From contig NZ_LT629703.1 of NCBI RefSeq assembly GCF_900103365.1, forward strand, positions 1,178,001 to 1,242,000: a stretch of 64,000 nucleotides of DNA. The letters run 5' to 3'. Made by a program: the position numbers and the translations under genes. This DNA comes from Afipia sp. GAS231. GTDB lineage: Bacteria; Pseudomonadota; Alphaproteobacteria; Rhizobiales; Xanthobacteraceae. Positions 9,279 to 16,328 of this stretch are shown here, in pieces. The notes under the pieces are model-generated. The model was not told the origin of the DNA and did no database searches. It saw only the letters and a program-made list of their open reading frames with translations. Within the stretch, counting starts at the first letter, position 1, and each line of letters begins with the position of its first letter.

Positions 9279-9467
9279 ATGAGTATCTCTGCTGTCGCCG
9301 CACCGGTGGCGATCACCCCGCCCGTCTCAAGCGCACCGCCCCAGGCGCCCCAGAAGTCCCCCGACGTGCAGAACGGCGCCGCCGCCGACGGTACCCGCTC
9401 GCCGCAGCCGACGCTGGTGGCCGCCCTGCCGCCCGGACAGGGCACGCGGGTCGACCAGCTGGCCTAA
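9279..9467 (+). CDS. Very small Pro/Ala-rich protein
   Basis: A 62-residue, low-complexity protein (SISAVAAPVAITPPVSSAPPQAPQ) ending in RVDQLA. AAAAGGA lies seven bases before the ATG at 9279, and another in-frame ATG is at 9270. Composition is biased and no domain is visible. It slightly resembles the disordered N-terminus of the FlaG-like protein at 60793. It may be real, since it has a good ribosome site and sits in a 458-base gap, but support is modest. Confidence 0.45.
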   Translation: MSISAVAAPVAITPPVSSAPPQAPQKSPDVQNGAAADGTRSPQPTLVAALPPGQGTRVDQLA

Positions 9468-9570
9468 CCTCCGACACCCAGCCGCGCGCGCCCTGCGGCC
9501 TGGAACCCGGCGCCGCAAGTTTGCCGAAAAACCGCGCCACCAGGCCGCCCGCGAGCGAACGGGATCGCGC

Positions 9571-10245
9571 ATGATCGCAAAGCTGTTGCTGCAAAACACC
9601 CTCTTCATCGTCGCCTTGGGCGCGCTGCTGTTTGTGACGGCGGGTTCGCTGAACTGGCCGGCGGCATGGGTTTTCCTGGTTACCAACGCGATCATCGGTC
9701 CTGCCTGCGGGCTATGGCTTGCCTGGGCCGATCCGGCGCTGCTCGCCGAGCGCATGCGGCCAACCTTTCAGGCCGGCCAGCCCGCCGCCGACAAGACGTT
9801 CATGCTGATATTCGTTGTTGTGGCGCTTGCCTGGCTTATCGCCATCGGACTGGACCGGCGTGCGCACGCCTCTGATGTGCCGCAGGCGCTGCAGGTCATC
9901 GGCTTTGTGATGTACCTGCTGTGCACGGGTTTCATCATGTGAGTATTCCGGGAAAACTCCTTTGCCGCCCCCGTGGTCCGGGTGCAGGCCGAACGCGGCC
10001 ACCATGTCATCTCCACCGGGCCCTACGCGATCGTCCGCCATCCCATGTATGGCAGCATCATGCTGTTCTTCTTTGGCGTGCCACTGCTGCTGGGCTCGTG
10101 GTGGGGTCTGCTGATCGCACCGGCATTTGCCGTGCTATTTGCCATTCGCACCGGGATCGAGGAGCGCGCGCTGGTGGCCGACCTGCCCGACTATGCTGAC
10201 TACGCCGCTCGCGTGCGCTATCGTCTCTTGCCCGGAATTTGGTGA
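9571..10245 (+). pseudogene. Isoprenylcysteine carboxyl methyltransferase-family gene with one in-frame TGA
   Basis: Two open segments, 9571-9942 and 9943-10245, lie in the same reading frame, separated only by TGA at 9940-9942. Read through, they give one 224-codon membrane methyltransferase: several membrane segments (residues 5-55, 70-85, 95-120), then the family signature GPYAIVRHPMYGS and the C-terminal RTGIEERALVADLPDYADYAARVRYRLLPGIW. The codon after TGA continues VFRENSFAAPVV, where relatives usually read W-x-F, so TGG to TGA is the likely change. The downstream part lacks its own obvious start. It is probably inactivated by a nonsense mutation. A sequencing error is the main alternative. 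Confidence 0.8.
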
Positions 10246-10267
10246 GGACACATGATGGCGGTTACAT

Positions 10268-10627
10268 ATGCCAGATAGCAAGACCTATACCGGCGGCTGC
10301 CATTGCGGCCAGGTGCGCTTCGAATGCACCACCGACATGGCCATGGTGACCGCGTGCAACTGCTCGATCTGCACCAAGAAAGGCCTGCACTTCACCTTTC
10401 TGGCGCCGCAGAGTTTTCAGCTGCGCGCCGGCGAGGACAATCTGCGGGAATACCTGTTCAACAAGCACGCCATCCGCCATCAGCTCTGCCTCGATTGCGG
10501 CGTCGACGTCTTCGCCCGCGGCAAGAAGCCCGACGGCACCGACGTGGTGGCGCTGAACGTCTCCTGCATCGACGGCATTGATCTGTCGAAGCTGGCGATG
10601 ACGCCGTTCGACGGCAGGAACAGGTGA
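10268..10627 (+). CDS. GFA-family (Mss4-fold) zinc protein
   Basis: A 119-residue protein of the glutathione-dependent formaldehyde-activating (GFA) domain family. Zinc ligands are visible as GGCHCGQVRF (residues 10-16), CNCSIC (31-36) and CLDCG near residue 76. Members bind structural zinc, and some act on glutathione adducts. The formaldehyde role is established only for Gfa itself. It starts 22 bases after the broken methyltransferase, on the same strand. Confidence 0.88.
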   Translation: MPDSKTYTGGCHCGQVRFECTTDMAMVTACNCSICTKKGLHFTFLAPQSFQLRAGEDNLREYLFNKHAIRHQLCLDCGVDVFARGKKPDGTDVVALNVSCIDGIDLSKLAMTPFDGRNR

Positions 10628-10647
10628 GCAGCGACAACACCATCAGC

Positions 10648-10740
10648 CGTAATGGCCGGGCTTGACCCGGCCATCCACGTCTTTGGCGCTGCGAAAAAAG
10701 TAAGTCGTGGATGCCCGGGTCAAGCCCGGGCATGACGGAG
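10648..10740. repeat. Rhizobial intergenic palindrome (GCCGGGCTTGACCCGGC type)
   Basis: Two nested palindromes: GCCGGGcttgaCCCGGC near 10656-10672 and GCCCGGGtcaaGCCCGGGC near 10713-10731. They are joined by a 40-base spacer and flanked by CGT-AATGG and CATGACGG. The same CATGACG/CCATCCACG words recur at 12750 and 29635. It lies between the GFA gene and the convergent glutathione transferase gene and may stabilise or end both transcripts. Confidence 0.7.
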
Positions 10741-10759
10741 AATTAGGCGTTAGGCGCCC

Positions 10760-11467
10760 CTACCCATCCAGCGCCTTGTACCTTCTGAAAATTCCGTCCT
10801 CGTTGAACGCGATCCGCCGATCGCTCGCCAGATACGCCTTGATGTTCGGCCGCGCCGCGATGCGGTCGCGCAGGCCGACCAGCCCCGGGATTTCCATCTC
10901 GAACGCCTTCATGCGTTTTGGAAATGCATAGCGTAGCCCTTCCACGATCTGGAATAGAGACAGATCGACATAAGTGAGCCGGCGGCCGGTAATATAGCTG
11001 CCGCCGTTGGCCGCCAGCAAATCTTCGAAATAACCGAGATACTTCGGCACGCGCGAATCCCAAAACTCTTCCGTGCGTTTCTTGGCAGGGGCCTTTTGGT
11101 CTTCGTAATACAGCGAAGGGCCGAGTGGATGATGGGTGTCGTGAACCTCCAGCACCAGGTCTGATATCGTGAGCTGCAATTGATGCACCCACAATTTGCC
11201 GGCCTCCGCCTTCGGCGCCAGTCCGTGGCGTGAACCGAGATAGAGCAGGATATTGGCGGTCTGCCCGATCACGAGTTTTCCGGCTTTCAGGAACGGCGGC
11301 GCGAACGGAGGCGTTCCCTTCTCCACCTCCAACATCTTGCTCATCGCGCCCATGCCGTGGCCGCGGCGCGCCACGTCGGTATATCCGGCACCGGCCTCCT
11401 CCAGTGCCAGCCGAACATATTCGCCGCGGCCCTGAATGGTCGGCCAGTAGTAGAGCTGATAGTGCAT
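10760..11467 (-). CDS. Glutathione S-transferase
   Basis: A 235-residue cytosolic GST of the sigma-like/mu-like group. It has an N-terminal thioredoxin-fold domain starting YQLYYWPTIQGRGEYVRLALEEAG, with the Tyr typical of these classes near residue 6 and VIGQTANILLYL in the glutathione site. An all-alpha C-terminal domain has LTYVDLSLFQIVEGL. The start at 11467 is preceded by GGAGGCG. The frame runs further to 11509 without a better start. Conjugates glutathione to electrophiles. The physiological substrate is not evident. Confidence 0.9.
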   Translation of the reverse strand: MHYQLYYWPTIQGRGEYVRLALEEAGAGYTDVARRGHGMGAMSKMLEVEKGTPPFAPPFLKAGKLVIGQTANILLYLGSRHGLAPKAEAGKLWVHQLQLTISDLVLEVHDTHHPLGPSLYYEDQKAPAKKRTEEFWDSRVPKYLGYFEDLLAANGGSYITGRRLTYVDLSLFQIVEGLRYAFPKRMKAFEMEIPGLVGLRDRIAARPNIKAYLASDRRIAFNEDGIFRRYKALDG

Positions 11468-11669
11468 CGACGACGCCTCCGTGCCTGTCTGACGGGGATA
11501 ACAAATCATTCCGCGGTTGGTTCGTCACGCGCCTTCGCGAAAGGCAGGCCCGGACCGCGGCTCGCAACGCAAAAAAATCTCCACAGGCCTCAACCTGTCC
11601 GAAGACAAGCGCGCGTGTTAGGCTATCCGTTCTCAAACATCTAATTTCTCAACAGGACGGGAGAGCGGG

Positions 11670-12104
11670 ATGGCGGACAACAAGAAAAAGCGCGGCGGCA
11701 TGGATCGCGCGCTGATCGCATTGAGCGAAGCTTATGAGGTTTCCTACTGGTCGAAGAAGCTGAAGATCACGCCGGCCAAACTGAAGGCCGCGGTCAAGAA
11801 GGTCGGGCACTCCGCGAAAAAGGTGGAAGCCTATATCAAGGAGCAGAAGCACAAGGCCGCCGACCGGGCGCTGATCGCGCTGAGCCAGCCCTATGAAGTC
11901 CGCTACTGGTCGAAGAAATTCAAGGTCACGCCAGCCAGACTGAAGGCCGCGGTTGGCGCCGTCGGACATTCCTCGAAGAAGGTCGGCGAGTATCTCACCG
12001 GCAAGAAGGCAACCAAGAAGGTCGCCCGGAAGACCGTCAAGAAAGCGGCCAAGAAGACTGTCAAGAAAGCCACGAAGAAGAGCGCAAAGAAAAAGGCCGC
12101 CTGA
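11670..12104 (+). CDS. Tandem DUF3606 protein with histone-H1-like tail
   Basis: A 144-residue, very basic protein. Two DUF3606 units follow each other: residues about 12-58 (DRALIALSEAYEVSYWSKK...AAVKKVGHSAKKVEAYI) and 65-110 (DRALIALSQPYEVRYWSKK...AAVGAVGHSSKKVGEYL). Residues 111-144 are Lys/Ala/Thr-only repeats of KKATKK/RKTVKK type, like eukaryotic H1 tails and bacterial H1-like proteins. DUF3606 is usually a single short domain, so the fusion suggests a nucleoid-binding role. This is inferred. A strong terminator overlaps its stop codon. Confidence 0.85.
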   Translation: MADNKKKRGGMDRALIALSEAYEVSYWSKKLKITPAKLKAAVKKVGHSAKKVEAYIKEQKHKAADRALIALSQPYEVRYWSKKFKVTPARLKAAVGAVGHSSKKVGEYLTGKKATKKVARKTVKKAAKKTVKKATKKSAKKKAA

Positions 12105-12117
12105 ACAGGCGGCCTTT
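12092..12117 (+). terminator. Intrinsic terminator of the DUF3606 gene
   Basis: AAAGGCCGCC at 12092-12101 pairs perfectly with GGCGGCCTTT at 12108-12117 around a six-base loop TGAACA that contains the TGA stop codon. A TTTCTC run follows. The stem overlaps the last codons of the gene. Confidence 0.85.
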
Positions 12118-12203
12118 CTCGGCAGGCTTCAGGACCATTCGCTTTCAGCACGTCGTCGACCAGGGCGACGGCTTAAGCGACGGCGGCTGCGCCGCCCTAT
12201 CTA

Positions 12204-12587
12204 TCAGTAGCCGCAGGTGCTGCAGCGCGGCGCGACCGGAACGTAGTAGGTGCGGGCCGGCGCCACCATTTCGACGCGCTCCTGGGTCGCGTATTCCGGG
12301 GCGGTGCGCTCGTAGGCGACGCCTTCTGGGGCAACCATCACCGTCCGCGGCACCATCACGGTACGGTACTGCGCCGGCGTGCGATGGGCGATGACGCGGC
12401 CCGGCGACACCATCACGGTCTCCTGCACGGTCCGGTACTGCGCCGGCGCGACCTGCTGCTCATACTGCGGCTGCACGCAGCAGGGCTGCGGCGGCGCGTA
12501 GCACGAATAGCAACCGGCAGAGGCGGCGGTCGGGATCGCGGCGGCGACGAGCACGGTGGCAAAGGCGGCGGCAATAACGCGAGACAT
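12204..12587 (-). CDS. Secreted Cys-rich repeat protein
   Basis: A 127-residue protein with a signal peptide ending at AASAG. A Cys-rich stretch follows (GCYSCYAPPQPCCVQ), then imperfect repeats around QYRTVQETVMVSP and QYRTVMVPRTVMVAP, and a C-terminal CSTCGY. AGGAA precedes the ATG at 12587. It probably resides in the periplasm or on the surface. Cys pairs at both ends could bind metal or form disulfides. No named family is recognised, and the repeat part resembles small envelope proteins seen in Bradyrhizobium. Confidence 0.75.
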   Translation of the reverse strand: MSRVIAAAFATVLVAAAIPTAASAGCYSCYAPPQPCCVQPQYEQQVAPAQYRTVQETVMVSPGRVIAHRTPAQYRTVMVPRTVMVAPEGVAYERTAPEYATQERVEMVAPARTYYVPVAPRCSTCGY

Positions 12588-12749
12588 GATTATTCCTGCT
12601 GGCTTGAGAAATTCGTAAACCGAAGTTGCACGCAACCCCGTCTGGCCGAATGATCTAGCCGAGCACCATCTCGCGTCAACCTGAGATGGAGATTTACCTT
12701 GATGAAGATCGCTAATGATTCGTAAACGCCGCGGGGGCCCACGTTCGGC

Positions 12750-12935
12750 CGTCATGCCCGGCCTTGCCGCCTACGCTAAAGCTTCGGCGAGCCACGACAG
12801 ACAAAAGCCGCGGCGAAGCCTTGGCGGAGCCGGGTACCGGGCATCAACGTCCTTGCTTTCGTCAATCAAGAAAGACGTGGATGGCCGGGTCATCCAGTGC
12901 GAAGACGCGCTTCGCGCTTTTGCCCGGCCATGACG
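12750..12935. repeat. Long intergenic repeat, copy A
   Basis: Begins CGTCATGCCCGG and ends GGCCATGACG. Its first 105 or so bases are nearly identical, in inverse orientation, to the segment ending at 29827, including the words CTACGCTAAAGCTTCGGCGAG and AAGCCGCGGCGAAGCC. It occupies half of the 368-base gap 12588-12955 between two minus-strand genes. The rest of that gap is the promoter region of the Cys-rich gene, where I see no clear boxes. Confidence 0.8.
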
Positions 12936-12955
12936 AAAGGAGAATGCCCGGTCTC

Positions 12956-13651
12956 TCAATTCGCCGCGAAGCAGTACATCAACCCGTCGCCGCCGGTGCT
13001 CTTGAAATCGGCCTGCGAGCAGCCGCCGTCGTTGCCGCGCGAGGGATGCGACGAATTCCAGGATTTCGAGGCGTCGTCATCGCGCAGACCGATGCGGTCG
13101 ATATGGCCGAGCATGGCCGCCCCCTGCGTCGAGCTCGTCCAGTTCTTGCAGGTGCGATCCTCGCTGGCCGCAAACGCCGTGCCGTCGGGCTGCGATCCCG
13201 TCAGCGCATCGTGGCGGTTCGGCGTGTCGCCGCGGCCGTTGACGACTTCGCCCTTCTCGTTGAGCGCAGTCTGCTTGGTCAGGCCGTTGGCACCGTGCAG
13301 TTCGGCCACGTCCTTGGCGATCACGACGCCCTTGGCATTCTGCCACGGACCCTTGCCGATGCGGTCGCGCGCATTCACCGCCGGCGTGCCGGAGGCCTCC
13401 TGGGTTGAAAGATAGGCGTGCCAGGTCTTTACTTCTCCAGAAGCTTTGGCGCCTGCGCCGGCGGCCTGCGCCAGGGTCTGACACCAATTGTCGGCGCCGG
13501 CGAGACCACCTAGATTGCCGCCATTGCCGATACCATTGCTGGTCACGAAAAAGCTGGTCGCGGCCGATTGCGCCTGTACCGGCTGCGCGGCGACAAACGA
13601 GATCGCAGCAAGGGCTACGGCCGGCACAACGATCCCTGCAAAATTCCTCAT
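12956..13651 (-). CDS. Secreted lectin-like (endostatin/DUF1554-like) protein
   Basis: A 231-residue protein with a signal peptide cleaved after QPVQA (about residue 28). The mature part has the sequence pattern of collagenase-NC10/endostatin-like or DUF1554 folds: FFVTSNGIGNGGNLGGLAGADNWC, WHAYLST, ARDRIGKGPWQNAKG, LTGSQPDGTA, CKNWTSST and a final Cys pair in GGCSQ and YCFAAN. GGAGGAACCCG precedes the ATG at 13651. The frame is open further upstream without a start of similar quality. The family assignment is by pattern only, and function is unknown. Confidence 0.75.
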   Translation of the reverse strand: MRNFAGIVVPAVALAAISFVAAQPVQAQSAATSFFVTSNGIGNGGNLGGLAGADNWCQTLAQAAGAGAKASGEVKTWHAYLSTQEASGTPAVNARDRIGKGPWQNAKGVVIAKDVAELHGANGLTKQTALNEKGEVVNGRGDTPNRHDALTGSQPDGTAFAASEDRTCKNWTSSTQGAAMLGHIDRIGLRDDDASKSWNSSHPSRGNDGGCSQADFKSTGGDGLMYCFAAN

Positions 13652-13840
13652 CGGGTTCCTCCGGTTTGTTTTTGGTTCGCTGTCATTGAACCCGCAACCA
13701 CAGCGATTATTCCGGCCGCGCGACGGGCGAAATGACCGAAGCGCTAAATCATTCAAGTGGGTGCGTGACACGTCCTGTCAAAAGAAAACGGCGCCGCGGA
13801 ATGAACCGCAGCGCCGTCGTCGCTTTCGTCAGGTAATCCG

Positions 13841-14800
13841 TCAGCTGGTCTGCTGGATCGCCGAGAGTTCCCAGTTGGCGCCGCGCCGGCGTGCAAAGGT
13901 CCAGACTTCGGTGGCCTCGATCGGCGTGTCGCTGCCGGCGACCAGACGGCCGGTGCCGCGCTCCAGCGTCTTGTCGACCAGCGAGAACCGCATCGCGACG
14001 CTCGCATAGTCGGTTTCGCCTTCGCGCCAGGCTTCCGCGAGGTCGCCCTGCAGCAGCTTGACGTTGGAGGTCTTGTTGACGTCGTTCTGGGCCTTGTTCT
14101 GCTCGAGGTCCTTGGTGAAGTAGGACACCATCTCGGGCGTCGCGAGCGTATTCAGCTTGGCGATATCCTCGTCCGACCACGCCCCTTGGATCTCGCCGAG
14201 CAGGCGCTCGAAGGCTTCATAGTCGGCGGGGAGGATCTCCAGCGGCGCGCTGCCCGAGCCCAGTCCAAACCCCATTCCGGAGCGGAAGCTGGACTGCGCA
14301 GCGGCGGGTCCGGTGTCGGGGCCACCGGCATAGGCGGCCGCCGGGGTCTGGCGGCGCTGCCACCAGGACATCGCCAGCCGCACCACGATGATGATCAGGC
14401 CGATCTGCAGGATCAGGCCGAGGATCGACGACAGGCCGCCGAGGCCGGAGAACATCCCGCCGCCGAACAGCATGCCGAGCAAGCCGGCGCCGAGGAACCC
14501 CGCGGCGAGACCGCCGAGCAGGCCGGGCCGGTTGAAGAACCCGCCCCTGGCGCCAGCCGCAGCCGGTGCGCCCACGCCGGGGCTGCCCGGCTGGGTAAAG
14601 GTACGGTTCATCGGTGCTGCCGTGCCCGGCGCGGTGGTCGTGCTCGGGGGCGCCGAAAAAGTCCGCGATCCCCGCGAACCGGAACTGCCGCCGCCGCCAA
14701 TGCGGGCGTCAGCCGACGAGATCGCGATCACCAGGGGAATCGCCAGTGACAGGACGACGGCGATGGCCCGAACAATTCCGCGCATATGCGTGAAATTCAT
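13841..14800 (-). CDS. Tim44-like domain membrane protein
   Basis: A 319-residue protein: signal or anchor (residues 8-30), a Ser/Thr/Pro/Gly linker, Gly-rich membrane segments (about 85-140, GGLAAGFLGAGLLGMLFGGG and SILGLILQIGLIIIVVRLAMSWW), then a C-terminal Tim44/TimA-like domain (LPADYEAFERLLGEIQGAWSDEDIAKLNTLATPEMVSYF...VEVWTFAR pattern). Bacterial relatives associate with the inner membrane. GAGGAAACAG sits just before the ATG at 14800. Monocistronic by position. Confidence 0.88.
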   Translation of the reverse strand: MNFTHMRGIVRAIAVVLSLAIPLVIAISSADARIGGGGSSGSRGSRTFSAPPSTTTAPGTAAPMNRTFTQPGSPGVGAPAAAGARGGFFNRPGLLGGLAAGFLGAGLLGMLFGGGMFSGLGGLSSILGLILQIGLIIIVVRLAMSWWQRRQTPAAAYAGGPDTGPAAAQSSFRSGMGFGLGSGSAPLEILPADYEAFERLLGEIQGAWSDEDIAKLNTLATPEMVSYFTKDLEQNKAQNDVNKTSNVKLLQGDLAEAWREGETDYASVAMRFSLVDKTLERGTGRLVAGSDTPIEATEVWTFARRRGANWELSAIQQTS

Positions 14801-14982
14801 ATCTGTTTCCTCAATCCCCGGCATGGGGAACCGCCCCTAACATGGGCAGAGCTGCCTAAAAGTGAAGCCACTATCGGTGGGAGCGGCTGCGGCCCTCAGT
14901 CGCGGGGATGTGACGATTTTGCCGGAACCGGCTCCACGCTGTGGCACAGATCGGGCTGGGGAGATACCCGAAAGCCGGTTAT

Positions 14983-16116
14983 TTAGCCGGCTGAACGCCC
15001 GGATTCTCCCCTTACCGGTGTATCCGGATCGGACAGCGACAGGATGTCCAACGCCATCCGGCCGATCGGCGAAGCGTCGGCGCTTTCGTCTCCGGCGAGC
15101 GCGAGTTGCATCGCATGCGCCCCGAGTTCGCACATCGCTTGCGTGGCGAGGTCGCCGCGGCGGAGACATTCCTTGGCAAGGAACTCGAACTGGGCGCGGG
15201 CCTGACGCAACGTTTCCTTCGACACGATGGCGCTCGCTTCATCGACCAGCGAATTCGCATCACCGGCGAGAATGGGAGCCGGATTGCCTTGCGATTCGTC
15301 CCGGCCGGAATCGGCACCGTGGCGTTCGGGTTCGACGCGCAACTGGCTGATCCGCTCGAAGCTCAATCGCAGCTCGGCACGTTTGACCTCGAGCGCCTCG
15401 ACCTGTTCGCGAAGGGCTGCGGATTCGCGTTCGGAATCGGCGCGAGATGCAAGCAGCGCCTGCTCGCGTGACTTGATCTGGGATTGCAGCGCTTCACGTT
15501 CACGGTCAAAGGCAAGCCGTAGTTCGGCGGCTTCGTCTTCACGCCGCTTCAGTTCGGCCGCAAGCTCCGCCCGTTCGCGTTCGAACACACGGCGTTGTTG
15601 ATCGACTTCCTTGGCACTGACGTCTGCAGCCGCCATCAGCGCCAGACGGTCCTGGTCGAACGCCACGCGAAGATCGGTCACGGCGCTATCGTGCGTCTCC
15701 GAGGCCGTCGCTGACTGGTCCTGTTCGCGCTGTAGCTCCTGACTGAGTTCGAGCAGTTCTGCTTCCCGCTTTTCCAGCGCGGCCTTGAGCGAGTCCCGTT
15801 CCGCCAGGATAAGGCCGGCGACGTTGACATGTCCTTCGATGTCGTCCTTAAGGCGCCCGCATTCCGTTTCCAGTTGATCGGTATGTTGGGTCAGGGTTTC
15901 GTACTTGTAGCGCCAAAGCTTTTCCTCATCGGAAGCGGCGGAAACCTGGGCCGTCAGCGTTTCGAGGAGTTCGGCGGCCCGAAGCAGATATTTCGCGTTG
16001 TGTCCGTTGGACATCAAATCGGCAAAACGGCGCAGAAAATGCGCCGCTTCGGCGGCGTCAGGCGTCTGGGTGTCGATGGCGGGATCTGTTACCACGCTTG
16101 CCTTCTCATCATCCAT
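14983..16116 (-). CDS. Coiled-coil protein of unknown function
   Basis: A protein of 377 residues from ATG 16116 (389 if the upstream GTG at 16152 is used). Residues 70-275 are Glu/Arg/Leu-rich heptads (LEKREAELLELSQELQREQD, FERERAELAAELKRREDEAAEL), a long parallel coiled coil. The C-terminal 100 residues are helical, with ARAQFEFLAKECLRRGDLATQAMCELGAHAM. There is no signal peptide or membrane segment. It lies downstream of cckA on the same strand after a 212-base gap. It may be a structural or scaffold protein, but no family is recognised. Confidence 0.7.
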   Translation of the reverse strand: MDDEKASVVTDPAIDTQTPDAAEAAHFLRRFADLMSNGHNAKYLLRAAELLETLTAQVSAASDEEKLWRYKYETLTQHTDQLETECGRLKDDIEGHVNVAGLILAERDSLKAALEKREAELLELSQELQREQDQSATASETHDSAVTDLRVAFDQDRLALMAAADVSAKEVDQQRRVFERERAELAAELKRREDEAAELRLAFDREREALQSQIKSREQALLASRADSERESAALREQVEALEVKRAELRLSFERISQLRVEPERHGADSGRDESQGNPAPILAGDANSLVDEASAIVSKETLRQARAQFEFLAKECLRRGDLATQAMCELGAHAMQLALAGDESADASPIGRMALDILSLSDPDTPVRGESGRSAG

Positions 16117-16328
16117 CGCCGCACGCAGCCGGTCGGCGTGAGCGCACACCATATTTCGCTCAGAACGGCAAATGTATGATCGCGCGGATGTTCCGGTTCA
16201 AGGGCGAGAACATCGGGCGGCCCGTCCGTCAAACAATAAACTGCTGGTCGCTGCAATTCCGGTCGGAAATCCGGGACCGAGATACCGTTTTATCCCGTCC
16301 ACGTCGAAAGCGCCATCGGCCGATGTCA

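Noticed and set aside
8474..9445. 323-codon minus-strand frame
   Set aside because: It lies opposite the secreted protein at 8621, whose signal peptide, cysteine pattern and start are convincing. The minus frame has no recognisable features.
9940..9942. TGA as a selenocysteine codon
   Set aside because: The methyltransferase family has Trp or another hydrophobic residue here rather than Cys, and no stem-loop of SECIS type follows. A nonsense mutation or sequence error is simpler.
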